A stretch of 13,806 nucleotides of DNA from Opitutales bacterium (GTDB taxonomy: Bacteria; Verrucomicrobiota; Verrucomicrobiia; Opitutales; Opitutaceae), in the NCBI GenBank assembly GCA_021772595.1, contig JAJFLS010000504.1, positions 1 through 13,806 of the forward strand. Reading direction: 5' to 3'. The notes below the pieces were generated by a model. The model was not told the origin of the DNA and did not search any database. It saw only the letters and a list, made by a program, of their open reading frames with translations. Of the stretch, positions 6,690 through 13,806 are shown in pieces (position 1 is the first letter of the stretch; each line of letters starts with the position of its first letter). Position numbers and translations under genes: made by a program.

Positions 6690-7064
6690 TTAGCTGATCG
6701 GAATCGTCCTTTGGGCCGCCTTTGTTGCAACAGGCAAGACGACCGTGAGAATCCCGTTCGTCGAGCGGGCGGTGATTCCTTCAGGATCGATATCGATATT
6801 CAACTGCAAATGCAGTCTGTATTCGTTATCTGAGATTTCCCGATGAAGCGATTCCCAACTGGCCACCGCATGAGGCGCTCTCTTGGCTTCGATAGTTAGG
6901 GCGTCGCCCTCCAGCGTGATCTTCGCGTCTTTTCGCGTAACGCCCGGCATGTACACATCGATATGATAAGCATCTTCACGCGTTTTCACTTCGTACCTAG
7001 GCTTAACATACGCATTCGACCCAGCTGGTTCGCCGGTGTCCGTTTTTGTTATTTCTTCATTCAT
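6690..7064 (-). CDS. hsp20: Small heat-shock protein, Hsp20/alpha-crystallin family (second copy)
   Basis: A 124-residue ATP-independent holdase. The alpha-crystallin domain spans about 21-112: 'RYEVKTREDAYHIDVYMPGVTRKD' begins it (key parts YHIDVYMPGV, 33-42) and 'STNGILTVVLP' (101-111) ends it. The C-terminal TIPI (120-123) is the IxI motif that joins dimers into oligomers. The N-terminal arm is only about 20 residues, much shorter than in the neighbouring Hsp20. The start is supported by AAGGA 7 bases upstream, and the gene follows the first hsp20 by 24 bases. Sequence identity to that neighbour looks low, so the pair is old or of mixed origin rather than a recent duplication. The two may form mixed oligomers. 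Confidence 0.92.
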   Translation of the reverse strand: MNEEITKTDTGEPAGSNAYVKPRYEVKTREDAYHIDVYMPGVTRKDAKITLEGDALTIEAKRAPHAVASWESLHREISDNEYRLHLQLNIDIDPEGITARSTNGILTVVLPVATKAAQRTIPIS

Positions 7065-7088
7065 TTCAAATTCCTTTTCTATATCAGT

Positions 7089-7517
7089 TTATTGGATGCT
7101 AATCGATTTCGGTTTGCGTTCCTCAGCCTTTGGAAGCGTTACGGTGAGCACACCATTCGCTAGCTTAGCGGCCACGCCGTCAGCTTTCACATCATCACCC
7201 ACAGTAATGGCCCGAGTTAAGGTGTAGTCGCTTTCCGCTTCGTCCTCGTTGACCGCTCGCTTTGCCGTGATCGACAAAACCGCATTCTCCAACTTGAGTT
7301 CAATGTCTTCCTTCTTGATGCCGGGAAGCTCCGCCACGACGTAGTAGTTATCGTCGTCACCGAAGATATCTACTCGAAAACCGCGCGAAACAAGCGAGCG
7401 TTCTGCTGGCGAAAAAAAGCCAGACAATAAGTCGTCTCCCCTCAGTGCGCGGCTAAAAAAGCGATCCATTCCACTAAAGGGATCGCTGAACATGTTATCA
7501 CGTTTAACAAGTGTCAT
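7089..7517 (-). CDS. hsp20: Small heat-shock protein, Hsp20/alpha-crystallin family (first copy)
   Basis: A 142-residue holdase opening the heat-shock cluster. An N-terminal arm of about 45 residues rich in Phe and Arg (DPFSGMDRFFSRALRG at 12-27) leads into the alpha-crystallin domain (about 46-130), with 'YYVVAELPGIKKEDI' at 58-72 and 'ANGVLTVTLPK' at 120-130. It ends with an IxI-like SISI. I start it at the ATG at 7517, not at the in-frame ATG at 7547, because GGAGG (7528-7532) lies 10 bases before 7517, and starting at 7547 would place that site inside the gene. The cluster order hsp20 - hsp20 - cbpA - cbpM implies joint stress induction. No CIRCE element or clear sigma-32 promoter was found upstream. 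Confidence 0.93.
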   Translation of the reverse strand: MTLVKRDNMFSDPFSGMDRFFSRALRGDDLLSGFFSPAERSLVSRGFRVDIFGDDDNYYVVAELPGIKKEDIELKLENAVLSITAKRAVNEDEAESDYTLTRAITVGDDVKADGVAAKLANGVLTVTLPKAEERKPKSISIQ

Positions 7518-7803
7518 AATATTATTTCCTCCGAATATAGGTTTCACTTAACAAACCAATAGTCGCATAATACGCGCCACATTAAGATGGATCTTATGTC
7601 CTTCCAATATAGCGTCTTAGACAATTTGCCTGCTATCCCGCTGTAACACAATTAGCCACAAGGCCCGCCGCGTAAGCGTCATTCTGGCACACAATTCGCT
7701 CGCCTGAATTTCCCGGCTCGCACACTCCCAGCAATGGGGACAGGAGAACGCTCGGGATCGGTTTAGCGGAATTAGTCTTGCTCGGAAGAATAAGGGATGC
7801 GCT
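7518..7803 (-). other. Intergenic region upstream of the heat-shock cluster
   Basis: This 286-base stretch follows the fusion gene and precedes the hsp20 genes, all on the minus strand. It should hold the end of the first transcript and the promoter of the second. I see a TAAGAT-GG-ATCTTA dyad (7583-7596) about 65 bases before the hsp20 start and a small GGTTT/AAACC hairpin (7540-7557) just before the ribosome site. A TATATT word at about 7606-7611 could be a -10 element but lacks a good -35 partner. No CIRCE dyad and no clear terminator are visible. Confidence 0.4.
7528..7532 (-). promoter_or_regulatory. Ribosome binding site deciding the hsp20 start
   Basis: GGAGG on the minus strand, 10 bases before the ATG at 7517. 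It makes the upstream in-frame ATG at 7547 unlikely to be the true start, shortening the protein by 10 residues. Confidence 0.75.
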
Positions 7804-10800
7804 TCAATTACTAGAAGTCGGCACCGGGATCAATCGCAGCTCTTTCAAACTGAGCTGCGGACCTTCTAGCTGATGCCGTAGTTGAAATTTAGCCACAGCT
7901 ATATCCGATTCGATCTCAATGTTTCCGAACTTGCGTTTGCGAAACCGATCCAAGCCGCCAGTCGTTGATATAGTGCCCGTCACGAACGTATCATTTAAAG
8001 TAAGCGTAAACGGTCGCCCTTCATACTCCACCGCCAATGCAGCATCGGAGAAAATAGCGTAATAGCCCGCTTTCAAATCGTGCACCGTCCACTGAAGCGT
8101 ATCCGTATCCGCTACCCATTCGAAGATCTCGCTATCCGCATCGTAGTAGACGGAAGGACCCTTTGAAGTTCCGCGGCTGGCCGTGAGACCAACCGATCCA
8201 TCCGGATCCGGCAGGATCTTCAAGGCTCCATCCGTCGCCCCAATATAGGCGATCAAATCGGCCATCTGCTGGCGATTCAGCCCTGCTTCGAGGCCCTCGG
8301 GCATAAGAGAAGCGCCGCTCTCCAGCGTTTTTAAATTCCGCCGCAAAACCGTCTGCTTCAGCCCGCCTGCGTTGACGAGAGTTAAGCTCGTCGCATTTTC
8401 CTCCGCCAAGATCCCAATGGCGGTCCGCCCATCCAAACTCGTCGCAGTGTACTGCGCATACTTATCTTCGACCGCCCGGTTTGGATCCAATATCGCTTCA
8501 AGCATCGTAAAAGGCGACTTCATTGAAAGCGACGCAAGATCAGGTCCTACATCAAATCCAATGTCCCAAAATCTGTGGCACGCGGAACAAAGGGCAACAT
8601 ACAGGTTTTTTCCCGTTTGAGGATCACCCTTCAAGTCAAGCGCGGGATGATAGTCCTCCACGAGTTTCGCGCGGTTCGAGGTCACGTTTTTATCGAAAAT
8701 TCTACTGGCCAATGCGTGAACGCGCGCGTCTCTGTCGCGCGTAATCATCGCGATTTGAACCGTGGTGAACGCTGAAACTATCTCCGCATCATTCTCCGCC
8801 GCACGCAACAGCTGGATGGTCGATTCGCGTTTCGCCAAAAGTGTATTTATTATTTTGCGACGCAGACTAGGTCCGTACCCATTCCATCCCCGCAACAAAA
8901 TTCCTGCAGAGTCAGATCCAAGAAGATTCTCCATGCTGTCTACTGCCGACAACTGAAGCTCAGTCGGCGATTTCGGACTCAATAGCTCTGCGACACTCGA
9001 TGCCGTATCGCGCGCTCCCCGAGTATCGAACGCCAAAACGCGAAGAGAGATTTTCCGCGAAGCGATGGAAGCCTCTGTATCTAACGCCAATTCCCGTGCC
9101 TCCGAAAACAGAGATCGCGCCTTCTCGAGCGTTGAACGCAATGGCTCGCTCGCCTCTTTATGCAGATTGTCTAGCGAAGAGCCTGAATCCGCCAATACCT
9201 GATTAAACTCCGCAAAGGCCTCCAATCTCACTACACTTTTCTTTGAATCCAGCAGCGGAGTGATCATCCTATTCAACACGTCTGGATTCTTGCTACCGAT
9301 CGAAGTTTGCAACAACCCGCGAAGCAGAGAGCGAGATTCAGCATCCAGAAGTTCTGGGCCACAAAGCTCCGCCAGAATTTCTTGGTGCGAAATGGCCGAA
9401 CTCAAGACAGCCGCGAGCATCAACGGATCAGCGCGCCCGGCCAACGCCATTCTGGCCAAGGCCCGCCCCGCCTCGTCCGACCGCGATTCGCCGAGAGCAT
9501 AGGCGACTTGCATTCTTACTTGCGGATCATTGTCATTGGCCAACGCCAGAACTCGATCCAACAACTCGGTATTCGCATCCAAACGACTCTCGCTCAGACG
9601 GACCGCCTGTCGGCGAACTCCCGCAACCGTATCATCGAGCCCCGCCAGCAACGTCATTTCATCAAGCGCATCCAGTTGCGAAAGTATCCATAAAGCCTGA
9701 CTGCGCGCTTGCGGAACTTTCCCGTTGTTTACGATTGCGCGCAAGGATTCCGTGGCTTCAGGCGCAGGCTTCCAGACGAGCAATTGATGAATCTGGTCGC
9801 GTTGCCAACGGTTCGTAGTATCGAAAGCGCGCACCAGCTCGACCGAAGACAGCTCATCTAGTCGAGGCGGCTTCGTCGCCGATCCTTCTTTTCCGGAGAC
9901 ACGAAAGATACGGCCTTTATCATGTCCCTCGCGCAGGTCGAGTTTGCGCTGCCAGTCCGGTGGAACCCATTCGGGGTGTTCGATAACGAGCCGATACATA
10001 TCCACTATATACAACGTTCCATCCGGCCCGCTGCGGATCGCGGTAGGACGAAACCAGTTGTCGGTTGACGCGAGAAATTCGGCACCCGTCTCATCTGAAG
10101 CGCGCCGACTCGCGAATGTCGCGCCTTTTGGATACACGATTCCGCGGGAAACTAAATTGTGGACGGATTCAGCGACAAATGAATTGCCTGCAAACGCCTC
10201 TCCCAAAGCATCGTCCTCATAGATCATGAATCCGCTGGCGCTCGTAAATCGGTTGGACTTTTCGTAGTCGTTGTAGCGGCTAAGCGTCGCGCTGACAGGG
10301 TAGACCGGTCCGGCCTGCGGGACTTCGGGCAAGTACTGAATTCCATTTGTGTAAGTGACATGCGGATTTCTTCGCAAGTAACCATCGTCGAGCGCATAGT
10401 GCCAACCCGGCCAAGAGTTGCTGTTCCCAAACCAGTTGCCCCAGCCATCCCGGTTTCTCCCAAATTGAGAACGTCCCTGAACCGCTTCGATTCCGCCGTC
10501 CTCCGGGTGTATCCGCAAATCGCGGCCATTGATGTTGATCATTTCTTCCGAAGAGGTCGAACGGATCATCCCTCCGCTGTCGCCGTTGGCCAAGTAGATC
10601 CAACCGTCCAGTCCCCATTGCAGGCCGTTCACGAGATGCTGCTGATTTCCTATCCGAAAGCCCGTGTAGAGCGACTCAACATCGTCGGCCCTGCCATCGC
10701 CATCGGTGTCGCGGGCGAACAGAATATCGGGAGCTGCGGTTATCAACACTCCATCTCGCCAGGGAAGCACGGATGTGGGAAAATTAAGCGCTTCAATGAA

Positions 10801-12453
10801 AAGCGTTGAGCGATCGTAGATTCCATCGCCATCTTCGTCCTCCAGAAAACGGATACGCCCACCGGGCTGCCCGTTTCCATCCAGGCCGAGCGGATAGTCC
10901 GCCATCTCCACCACCCACATCCGGCCGTCCGGTCCCCATGCGATGTCTATCGGATCCATCACCAAAGGCTCAGCCGCCGCTAGCTCCACTTTCACATCCG
11001 GATGCGCCCTGATCGTGGACAGCGCTTCCTCCTTTGGCACCGGCGCAGGGATTCTGCCGAGAGTCCTTTTCGAATAAAACGGATACGGAAGCTGTTTCAA
11101 AACTTCGTCCAACACCAACTCCTCGGTCTCGGGCGCCAGACGCGTCGGTTTATCATAGTAATACATGGAGCGATCCACTTCGTACCCACCTTCATAATAC
11201 AAGCGGCGCGAGGCGATGTAGGACGGCGCCTCATTGGCGTAGGCATTGATCCAGATCTTCTCCGCATCGAACAGCTCCTTGAGCTTGATCGAATAATCGA
11301 CGACGACTTCCCCCGGAAGAAACACCATCGCCAGATCCGTTCCGAAGGTCCACGTCTGGATCGGGTAGTCGATCGAGGTCGGCAGAGATTCTCCACGATT
11401 CAGCCGTTCTAGAATCAGCTTTCCATAGTATGCGGTCTTCTCGCTAGACGCCGCAAGAGTCTCCCACGATTCGCGGGACGGAAGCGGATCGAGTGGAAGA
11501 GCGATCCGGTCCACGCGCGTCGAAGGCCCCTGACGAATTCGCTTGAGCCGAGCCCCAATCACTCGATCGACTTCATCAGCGAGCGTTTTCCCGTTTTGCA
11601 AAACCGACTCCATCGATCCTCTCGGATTGGGATTCGCGTCCGCTCCGCAACCGATGGCGATCAACGCTGTGACACCCGGGTGACGCTCCTCGATCAGCCG
11701 TTGCGCTTCTCCCGCCCAATCGCCGTGAATCTCGTGAAAATCTCCCCCCAGCGTCGTGCAGTGACAAGCGTAGTTGACGAGCAAAGCGCTGAGCCGATCC
11801 TGATCGTCCGCAATCCGCATGACCGGCAAACTATGATCAACCGGGCCATCCGCTTGAACGCCGAAGCCGGTCCACTTTCCATTTTCCAGAACGCGGCGAT
11901 TGGAAGCGAAACCCACTTCTCCTATGCCCCATTCCAAGCGACTCGGTCGCCGGTTCGCCAAGGCAGCGCGGCACACGCTTTCGATTTTGTCGACAAGTGC
12001 GTCCGAATACCGATCAATCGCCGCCATCTCCTCGCCTGGAATGTCCTCCATGAAGATGGGAACCAGCAATCCTCTCAGCTGCGGTCCCGAGTGCGTATGC
12101 GTGGCACAGATCGCCAAACGTTCTGCCGGGATCCCAAGCCGCGCCGCCACTTCGCGAGTCAGCCATCCGGGAACGCCGACTAAATCTGCCGTGACCAAAA
12201 GAGTTGCTCGATCATCATCGCCAAATGCGAGCGCCTTGGCGAAAAGCGGAGCGGCGACGCCAGAGGACAACACATTGCGACTGCCGTACCCACTCATCCG
12301 AATCGGCTCCTCCGGAGTGATCTCGATTTTGGCCACGCCCACGGAGAGCGACTCGGATTGCCCCAGCGACACAGGGTCTCCATGAGTGTCGGCAACTTGC
12401 CCGCAACCCAACAAAACGAGAGCCATCGCTGTCAAAATGCTTATACGCGTCAT
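7804..12453 (-). CDS. Giant lipoprotein: ceramidase-like hydrolase + PVC-type propeller + HEAT-like + CxxCH haem domain
   Basis: A 1549-residue extracytoplasmic protein. A signal peptide with lipobox LLGC puts the lipid on C17. Residues about 38-460 resemble the neutral/alkaline ceramidase N-terminal domain: 'VGVAKIEITPEEPIRMSGYG' opens it; ATHTHSGP (117-124), ACHCTT (229-234), LPGE (379-382) and Tyr near 419-420 match the zinc-ligand regions. The ceramidase nucleophile motif GDxSPN is replaced by GCGADANP (268-275), so ceramide need not be the substrate. Residues about 485-860 match the PVC 'membrane-bound dehydrogenase' propeller (TIGR02604-like), with two DxDxDG calcium-type loops (539-547, 582-590). 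Residues about 865-1255 are helical HEAT-like repeats. CSACH (1289-1293) is a c-type haem site with M1384 (LMPEG) a likely axial ligand (TIGR02603-like). A beta-rich C-terminus follows. GAGGA 7 bases before the ATG supports the start. Substrate and electron partner are unknown. Confidence 0.9.
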   Translation of the reverse strand: MTRISILTAMALVLLGCGQVADTHGDPVSLGQSESLSVGVAKIEITPEEPIRMSGYGSRNVLSSGVAAPLFAKALAFGDDDRATLLVTADLVGVPGWLTREVAARLGIPAERLAICATHTHSGPQLRGLLVPIFMEDIPGEEMAAIDRYSDALVDKIESVCRAALANRRPSRLEWGIGEVGFASNRRVLENGKWTGFGVQADGPVDHSLPVMRIADDQDRLSALLVNYACHCTTLGGDFHEIHGDWAGEAQRLIEERHPGVTALIAIGCGADANPNPRGSMESVLQNGKTLADEVDRVIGARLKRIRQGPSTRVDRIALPLDPLPSRESWETLAASSEKTAYYGKLILERLNRGESLPTSIDYPIQTWTFGTDLAMVFLPGEVVVDYSIKLKELFDAEKIWINAYANEAPSYIASRRLYYEGGYEVDRSMYYYDKPTRLAPETEELVLDEVLKQLPYPFYSKRTLGRIPAPVPKEEALSTIRAHPDVKVELAAAEPLVMDPIDIAWGPDGRMWVVEMADYPLGLDGNGQPGGRIRFLEDEDGDGIYDRSTLFIEALNFPTSVLPWRDGVLITAAPDILFARDTDGDGRADDVESLYTGFRIGNQQHLVNGLQWGLDGWIYLANGDSGGMIRSTSSEEMININGRDLRIHPEDGGIEAVQGRSQFGRNRDGWGNWFGNSNSWPGWHYALDDGYLRRNPHVTYTNGIQYLPEVPQAGPVYPVSATLSRYNDYEKSNRFTSASGFMIYEDDALGEAFAGNSFVAESVHNLVSRGIVYPKGATFASRRASDETGAEFLASTDNWFRPTAIRSGPDGTLYIVDMYRLVIEHPEWVPPDWQRKLDLREGHDKGRIFRVSGKEGSATKPPRLDELSSVELVRAFDTTNRWQRDQIHQLLVWKPAPEATESLRAIVNNGKVPQARSQALWILSQLDALDEMTLLAGLDDTVAGVRRQAVRLSESRLDANTELLDRVLALANDNDPQVRMQVAYALGESRSDEAGRALARMALAGRADPLMLAAVLSSAISHQEILAELCGPELLDAESRSLLRGLLQTSIGSKNPDVLNRMITPLLDSKKSVVRLEAFAEFNQVLADSGSSLDNLHKEASEPLRSTLEKARSLFSEARELALDTEASIASRKISLRVLAFDTRGARDTASSVAELLSPKSPTELQLSAVDSMENLLGSDSAGILLRGWNGYGPSLRRKIINTLLAKRESTIQLLRAAENDAEIVSAFTTVQIAMITRDRDARVHALASRIFDKNVTSNRAKLVEDYHPALDLKGDPQTGKNLYVALCSACHRFWDIGFDVGPDLASLSMKSPFTMLEAILDPNRAVEDKYAQYTATSLDGRTAIGILAEENATSLTLVNAGGLKQTVLRRNLKTLESGASLMPEGLEAGLNRQQMADLIAYIGATDGALKILPDPDGSVGLTASRGTSKGPSVYYDADSEIFEWVADTDTLQWTVHDLKAGYYAIFSDAALAVEYEGRPFTLTLNDTFVTGTISTTGGLDRFRKRKFGNIEIESDIAVAKFQLRHQLEGPQLSLKELRLIPVPTSSN

Positions 12454-12524
12454 ATCATCTTCCTCGATCGCCTCTGTGTATTGGGTTTCACCCCTGTTCG
12501 GACCGGATCACAGTATGGGCGACC

Positions 12525-12538
12525 GGCGCGACCGCGCC
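12525..12538. repeat. GC-rich palindrome GGCGCG-AC-CGCGCC
   Basis: Perfect 6-bp arms with a 2-base centre, about 75 bases upstream of the fusion gene start and possibly in its leader. It could be an operator or an RNA hairpin; the sequence alone does not decide. Confidence 0.3.
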
Positions 12539-12582
12539 AAGCACAGGAATTTCGCAGGCAACTGATTTTATAGATCCGGTGA

Positions 12583-12611
12583 TTTAAAGGTAGGGCAACG
12601 AACAATATAAC
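12583..12611 (+). promoter_or_regulatory. Candidate promoter of the PQQ-like propeller gene
   Basis: TTTAAA (12583-12588), 17 bases, TATAAC (12606-12611). The -10 is a good sigma-70 match, the -35 fair. It would give a leader of about 135 bases holding the AGACTAGTCT palindrome and the REP-like dyad. Confidence 0.3.
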
Positions 12612-12696
12612 GCAAAAGACACGCCCGAGCGATTCCCGTAAACACTGGATACGGTTAATAAGCGGAATGGGTAGACTAGTCTTTCGACTTGCCCAT

Positions 12697-12722
12697 TGTA
12701 GGGTCGACGCAAGCGACGCCCA
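12697..12722. repeat. REP-like imperfect dyad
   Basis: TTGTAGGGTCGACGC-AA-GCGACGCCCA (described in two arms) is an imperfect inverted repeat 31 bases before the PQQ-like gene. Its opening TGTAGG followed by a CG-rich dyad resembles the TGTAGGCGCGTCC...ACGCC segment at 3138-3158. That is the look of a dispersed intergenic repeat, but two loose copies are weak proof. Confidence 0.3.
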
Positions 12723-12752
12723 CTTAACGACAACCCCGAAAGAACAACCTCC

Positions 12753-13806
12753 ATGCCTCGAAAAATGCTCCGTCTTTTCTTATTAGCTAACTGCATTTTC
12801 TTTTTTGCACATATCATGGACGCTCAGCAGCCCATCGACAATGCTGCCGATCAGTGGCCGATGGCTTCCGGGCCGAATGGAACTTGGGCAACATCGACAC
12901 AACTTTCCGTTCCGACCTCTTGGAGTGGCAGCAATAACTCCAACATCGTCTGGAAAACGACGCTACCAGAAGGAGGTCAAAGCGGCATCGCGGTCTGGGA
13001 AGATCGCCTGTTTCTATCGATCAATCAGCCACTTCCCGACGGGACTCCATTGGCAAATACCGTTGGAACGGATATTGTCGCCCTGTGCCTGAATTCAAAA
13101 ACGGGCGAAATTCTTTGGAGCGCGCCGGTGACCGGCAGAAAAGAAATGCCCTATTCTGGGCTCTTTTCCGACAATTCTAGCCCCACTCCCATAACCGATG
13201 GCGATCATGTCTGGTTCGTTAATGCAGGTGGGAGGATGAACTGCTTCGACATGCAAGGCAATGAAGTATGGCGCCGATCCTTTGAAACGCGTACACGTCA
13301 CAACGCGAAACAATGCGAACCGATTCTCATTCAGGACCAGTTCCTTTACGTAACGATGCTTGATTCTAGCGACCCGCGGCGACGAGAAATGAAGGCAGAG
13401 CCAGGTCAACGAAACACCGACCCAAGTCTCTGGCCATGGACTTTCGTACGTAGCTTCAACGCAAAGACCGGCGACTCTTTATGGAGTGAAGCGACAGGCA
13501 CCTCTGTTCACAACACACCACGAATTGGATACATAAATCAGAACCCTTTCATTTTCCACGCCCGCGGTGGAGGACATCAACCGCCGGAAACACCGTACGG
13601 TTACAGCATGACGCAGGCATCTGGGAAAAATGCGGGGGAAACCCTGTGGAGCTACGAATCCAACAAATCCGTCGCCTATATTGTTTCCCACTTCGATGAG
13701 AAACATGCTTACGGTATCGATGCTGGAGCATTGGTGGTACTCGATACCTCCAACGGTACTGTCTTGAATCGGTTTCCGCTTTTTGACAATGCGTCTCTTC
13801 ACCTTT
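12753..13806 (+). CDS. Secreted PQQ-like beta-propeller protein, N-terminal part (partial)
   Basis: The frame is open from the ATG at 12753 to the right edge: 351 residues and no stop. A signal peptide (about 1-24, LRLFLLANCIFFFAHIMDA) is followed by 'DQWPMASGPNGTW' (33-45), the NWPxxRGPxxxG-type opening of PQQ-binding-like (PQQ_2/BamB-like) propellers common in PVC bacteria. Blade repeats with the typical G-x-x-x-W turn are visible: GEILWSAPVTG (118-128), GNEVWRRSFET (169-179), GDSLWSEATGT (240-250) and GETLWSYESN (295-304). Such proteins are periplasmic or surface propellers; enzymatic quinoprotein activity is not shown by the sequence, and no haem motif is seen in this part. The ribosome site is weak and the ATG at 12765 is an alternative start. 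It is divergent from the giant fusion gene, suggesting shared regulation or a related pathway. Whether a further domain follows cannot be seen. Confidence 0.85.
   Translation, partial: MPRKMLRLFLLANCIFFFAHIMDAQQPIDNAADQWPMASGPNGTWATSTQLSVPTSWSGSNNSNIVWKTTLPEGGQSGIAVWEDRLFLSINQPLPDGTPLANTVGTDIVALCLNSKTGEILWSAPVTGRKEMPYSGLFSDNSSPTPITDGDHVWFVNAGGRMNCFDMQGNEVWRRSFETRTRHNAKQCEPILIQDQFLYVTMLDSSDPRRREMKAEPGQRNTDPSLWPWTFVRSFNAKTGDSLWSEATGTSVHNTPRIGYINQNPFIFHARGGGHQPPETPYGYSMTQASGKNAGETLWSYESNKSVAYIVSHFDEKHAYGIDAGALVVLDTSNGTVLNRFPLFDNASLHL

Larger units (their letters stand above)
12454..12752. other. Divergent promoter region between the fusion gene and the PQQ-like gene
   Basis: About 300 bases serve two genes transcribed away from each other. 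It contains a GGCGCG-AC-CGCGCC palindrome, an 8-bp inverted repeat ACCGGATC (12512-12519) / GATCCGGT (12573-12580), a 10-bp palindrome AGACTAGTCT (12673-12682) and a REP-like dyad next to the PQQ-like gene. The 8-bp repeat and the short palindromes are not rare enough on their own to prove operators. No gene is supported here. Confidence 0.45.

Noticed and set aside
5953..6693. 246-residue plus-strand open frame across cbpA
   Set aside because: It is antisense to the well-supported J-domain protein, and its composition reflects the reverse reading of that gene.
7518..7547. Ten-residue N-terminal extension of the first hsp20 gene
   Set aside because: The extension contains the GGAGG ribosome site for the ATG at 7517 and has no ribosome site of its own.
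7518..7803. CIRCE operator (HrcA site) upstream of the heat-shock genes
   Set aside because: No TTAGCACTC-9-GAGTGCTAA or near match on either strand; the TAAGAT/ATCTTA dyad is different and short enough to be chance.
12584..12817. 77-residue minus-strand open frame between the fusion and PQQ-like genes
   Set aside because: It overlaps the signal-peptide region of the PQQ-like gene, lacks a family-like sequence, and is explained by the intergenic repeat and antisense reading.
1..13806. CRISPR array, intact insertion sequence or prophage
   Set aside because: No regularly spaced direct repeats, no transposase or phage structural gene, and no flanking terminal repeats were seen.

Overview
This window most likely comes from the chromosome of a Verrucomicrobiota bacterium, perhaps a marine member of the Opitutales group. 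The indicators are a very large secreted protein with a PVC-type (Planctomycetes/Verrucomicrobia) 'dehydrogenase' propeller, HEAT-like helices and a CxxCH haem domain, plus a secreted PQQ-like beta-propeller beside it. The assignment rests on gene content read by eye, not on a search.

Layout from left to right. (1) 1-3085, minus strand: a tight three-gene operon encoding a TonB-dependent receptor, a YfiR-type (DUF4154) periplasmic protein, and the N-terminus of a membrane sensor with a CHASE8-like periplasmic domain. The sensor is cut by the left edge and starts at a TTG that overlaps the YfiR stop codon. This looks like an envelope sensing module related in logic to YfiR/YfiN. (2) 3086-4003: about 0.9 kb with no convincing intact gene. 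It holds the leader of the TonB operon, a possible decayed coding remnant and, at its right end, a perfect 12-bp inverted repeat covering the ribosome binding site of the next gene. (3) 4004-5110, plus strand: a lone Fic-family AMP-transferase with an N-terminal inhibitory motif and a C-terminal winged-helix DNA-binding region, probably autoregulated through that inverted repeat. (4) 5253-7517, minus strand: a small-heat-shock/J-protein cluster, hsp20 - hsp20 - cbpA-like - cbpM-like, with a strong GC-rich structured RNA between the second hsp20 and cbpA. (5) 7804-12453, minus strand: a 1549-residue predicted lipoprotein fusing a neutral-ceramidase-like metallohydrolase domain, a PVC-type propeller, HEAT-like helices, a c-type haem domain and a C-terminal beta-rich domain. 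(6) 12753-13806, plus strand: the start of a secreted PQQ-like propeller protein, divergent from the fusion gene and open at the right edge.

How the genes may work together. The TonB/YfiR/CHASE8 genes would couple outer-membrane uptake or occupancy to an inner-membrane signalling enzyme. The heat-shock cluster handles protein aggregation: Hsp20 holdases pass substrates to the CbpA J-protein, which CbpM modulates. The giant lipoprotein and its divergent propeller neighbour are probably extracytoplasmic degradation or redox proteins. The Fic gene is a single-gene unit sitting between two operons and could be an acquired insert. No tRNA, rRNA, CRISPR array or intact insertion sequence was found.
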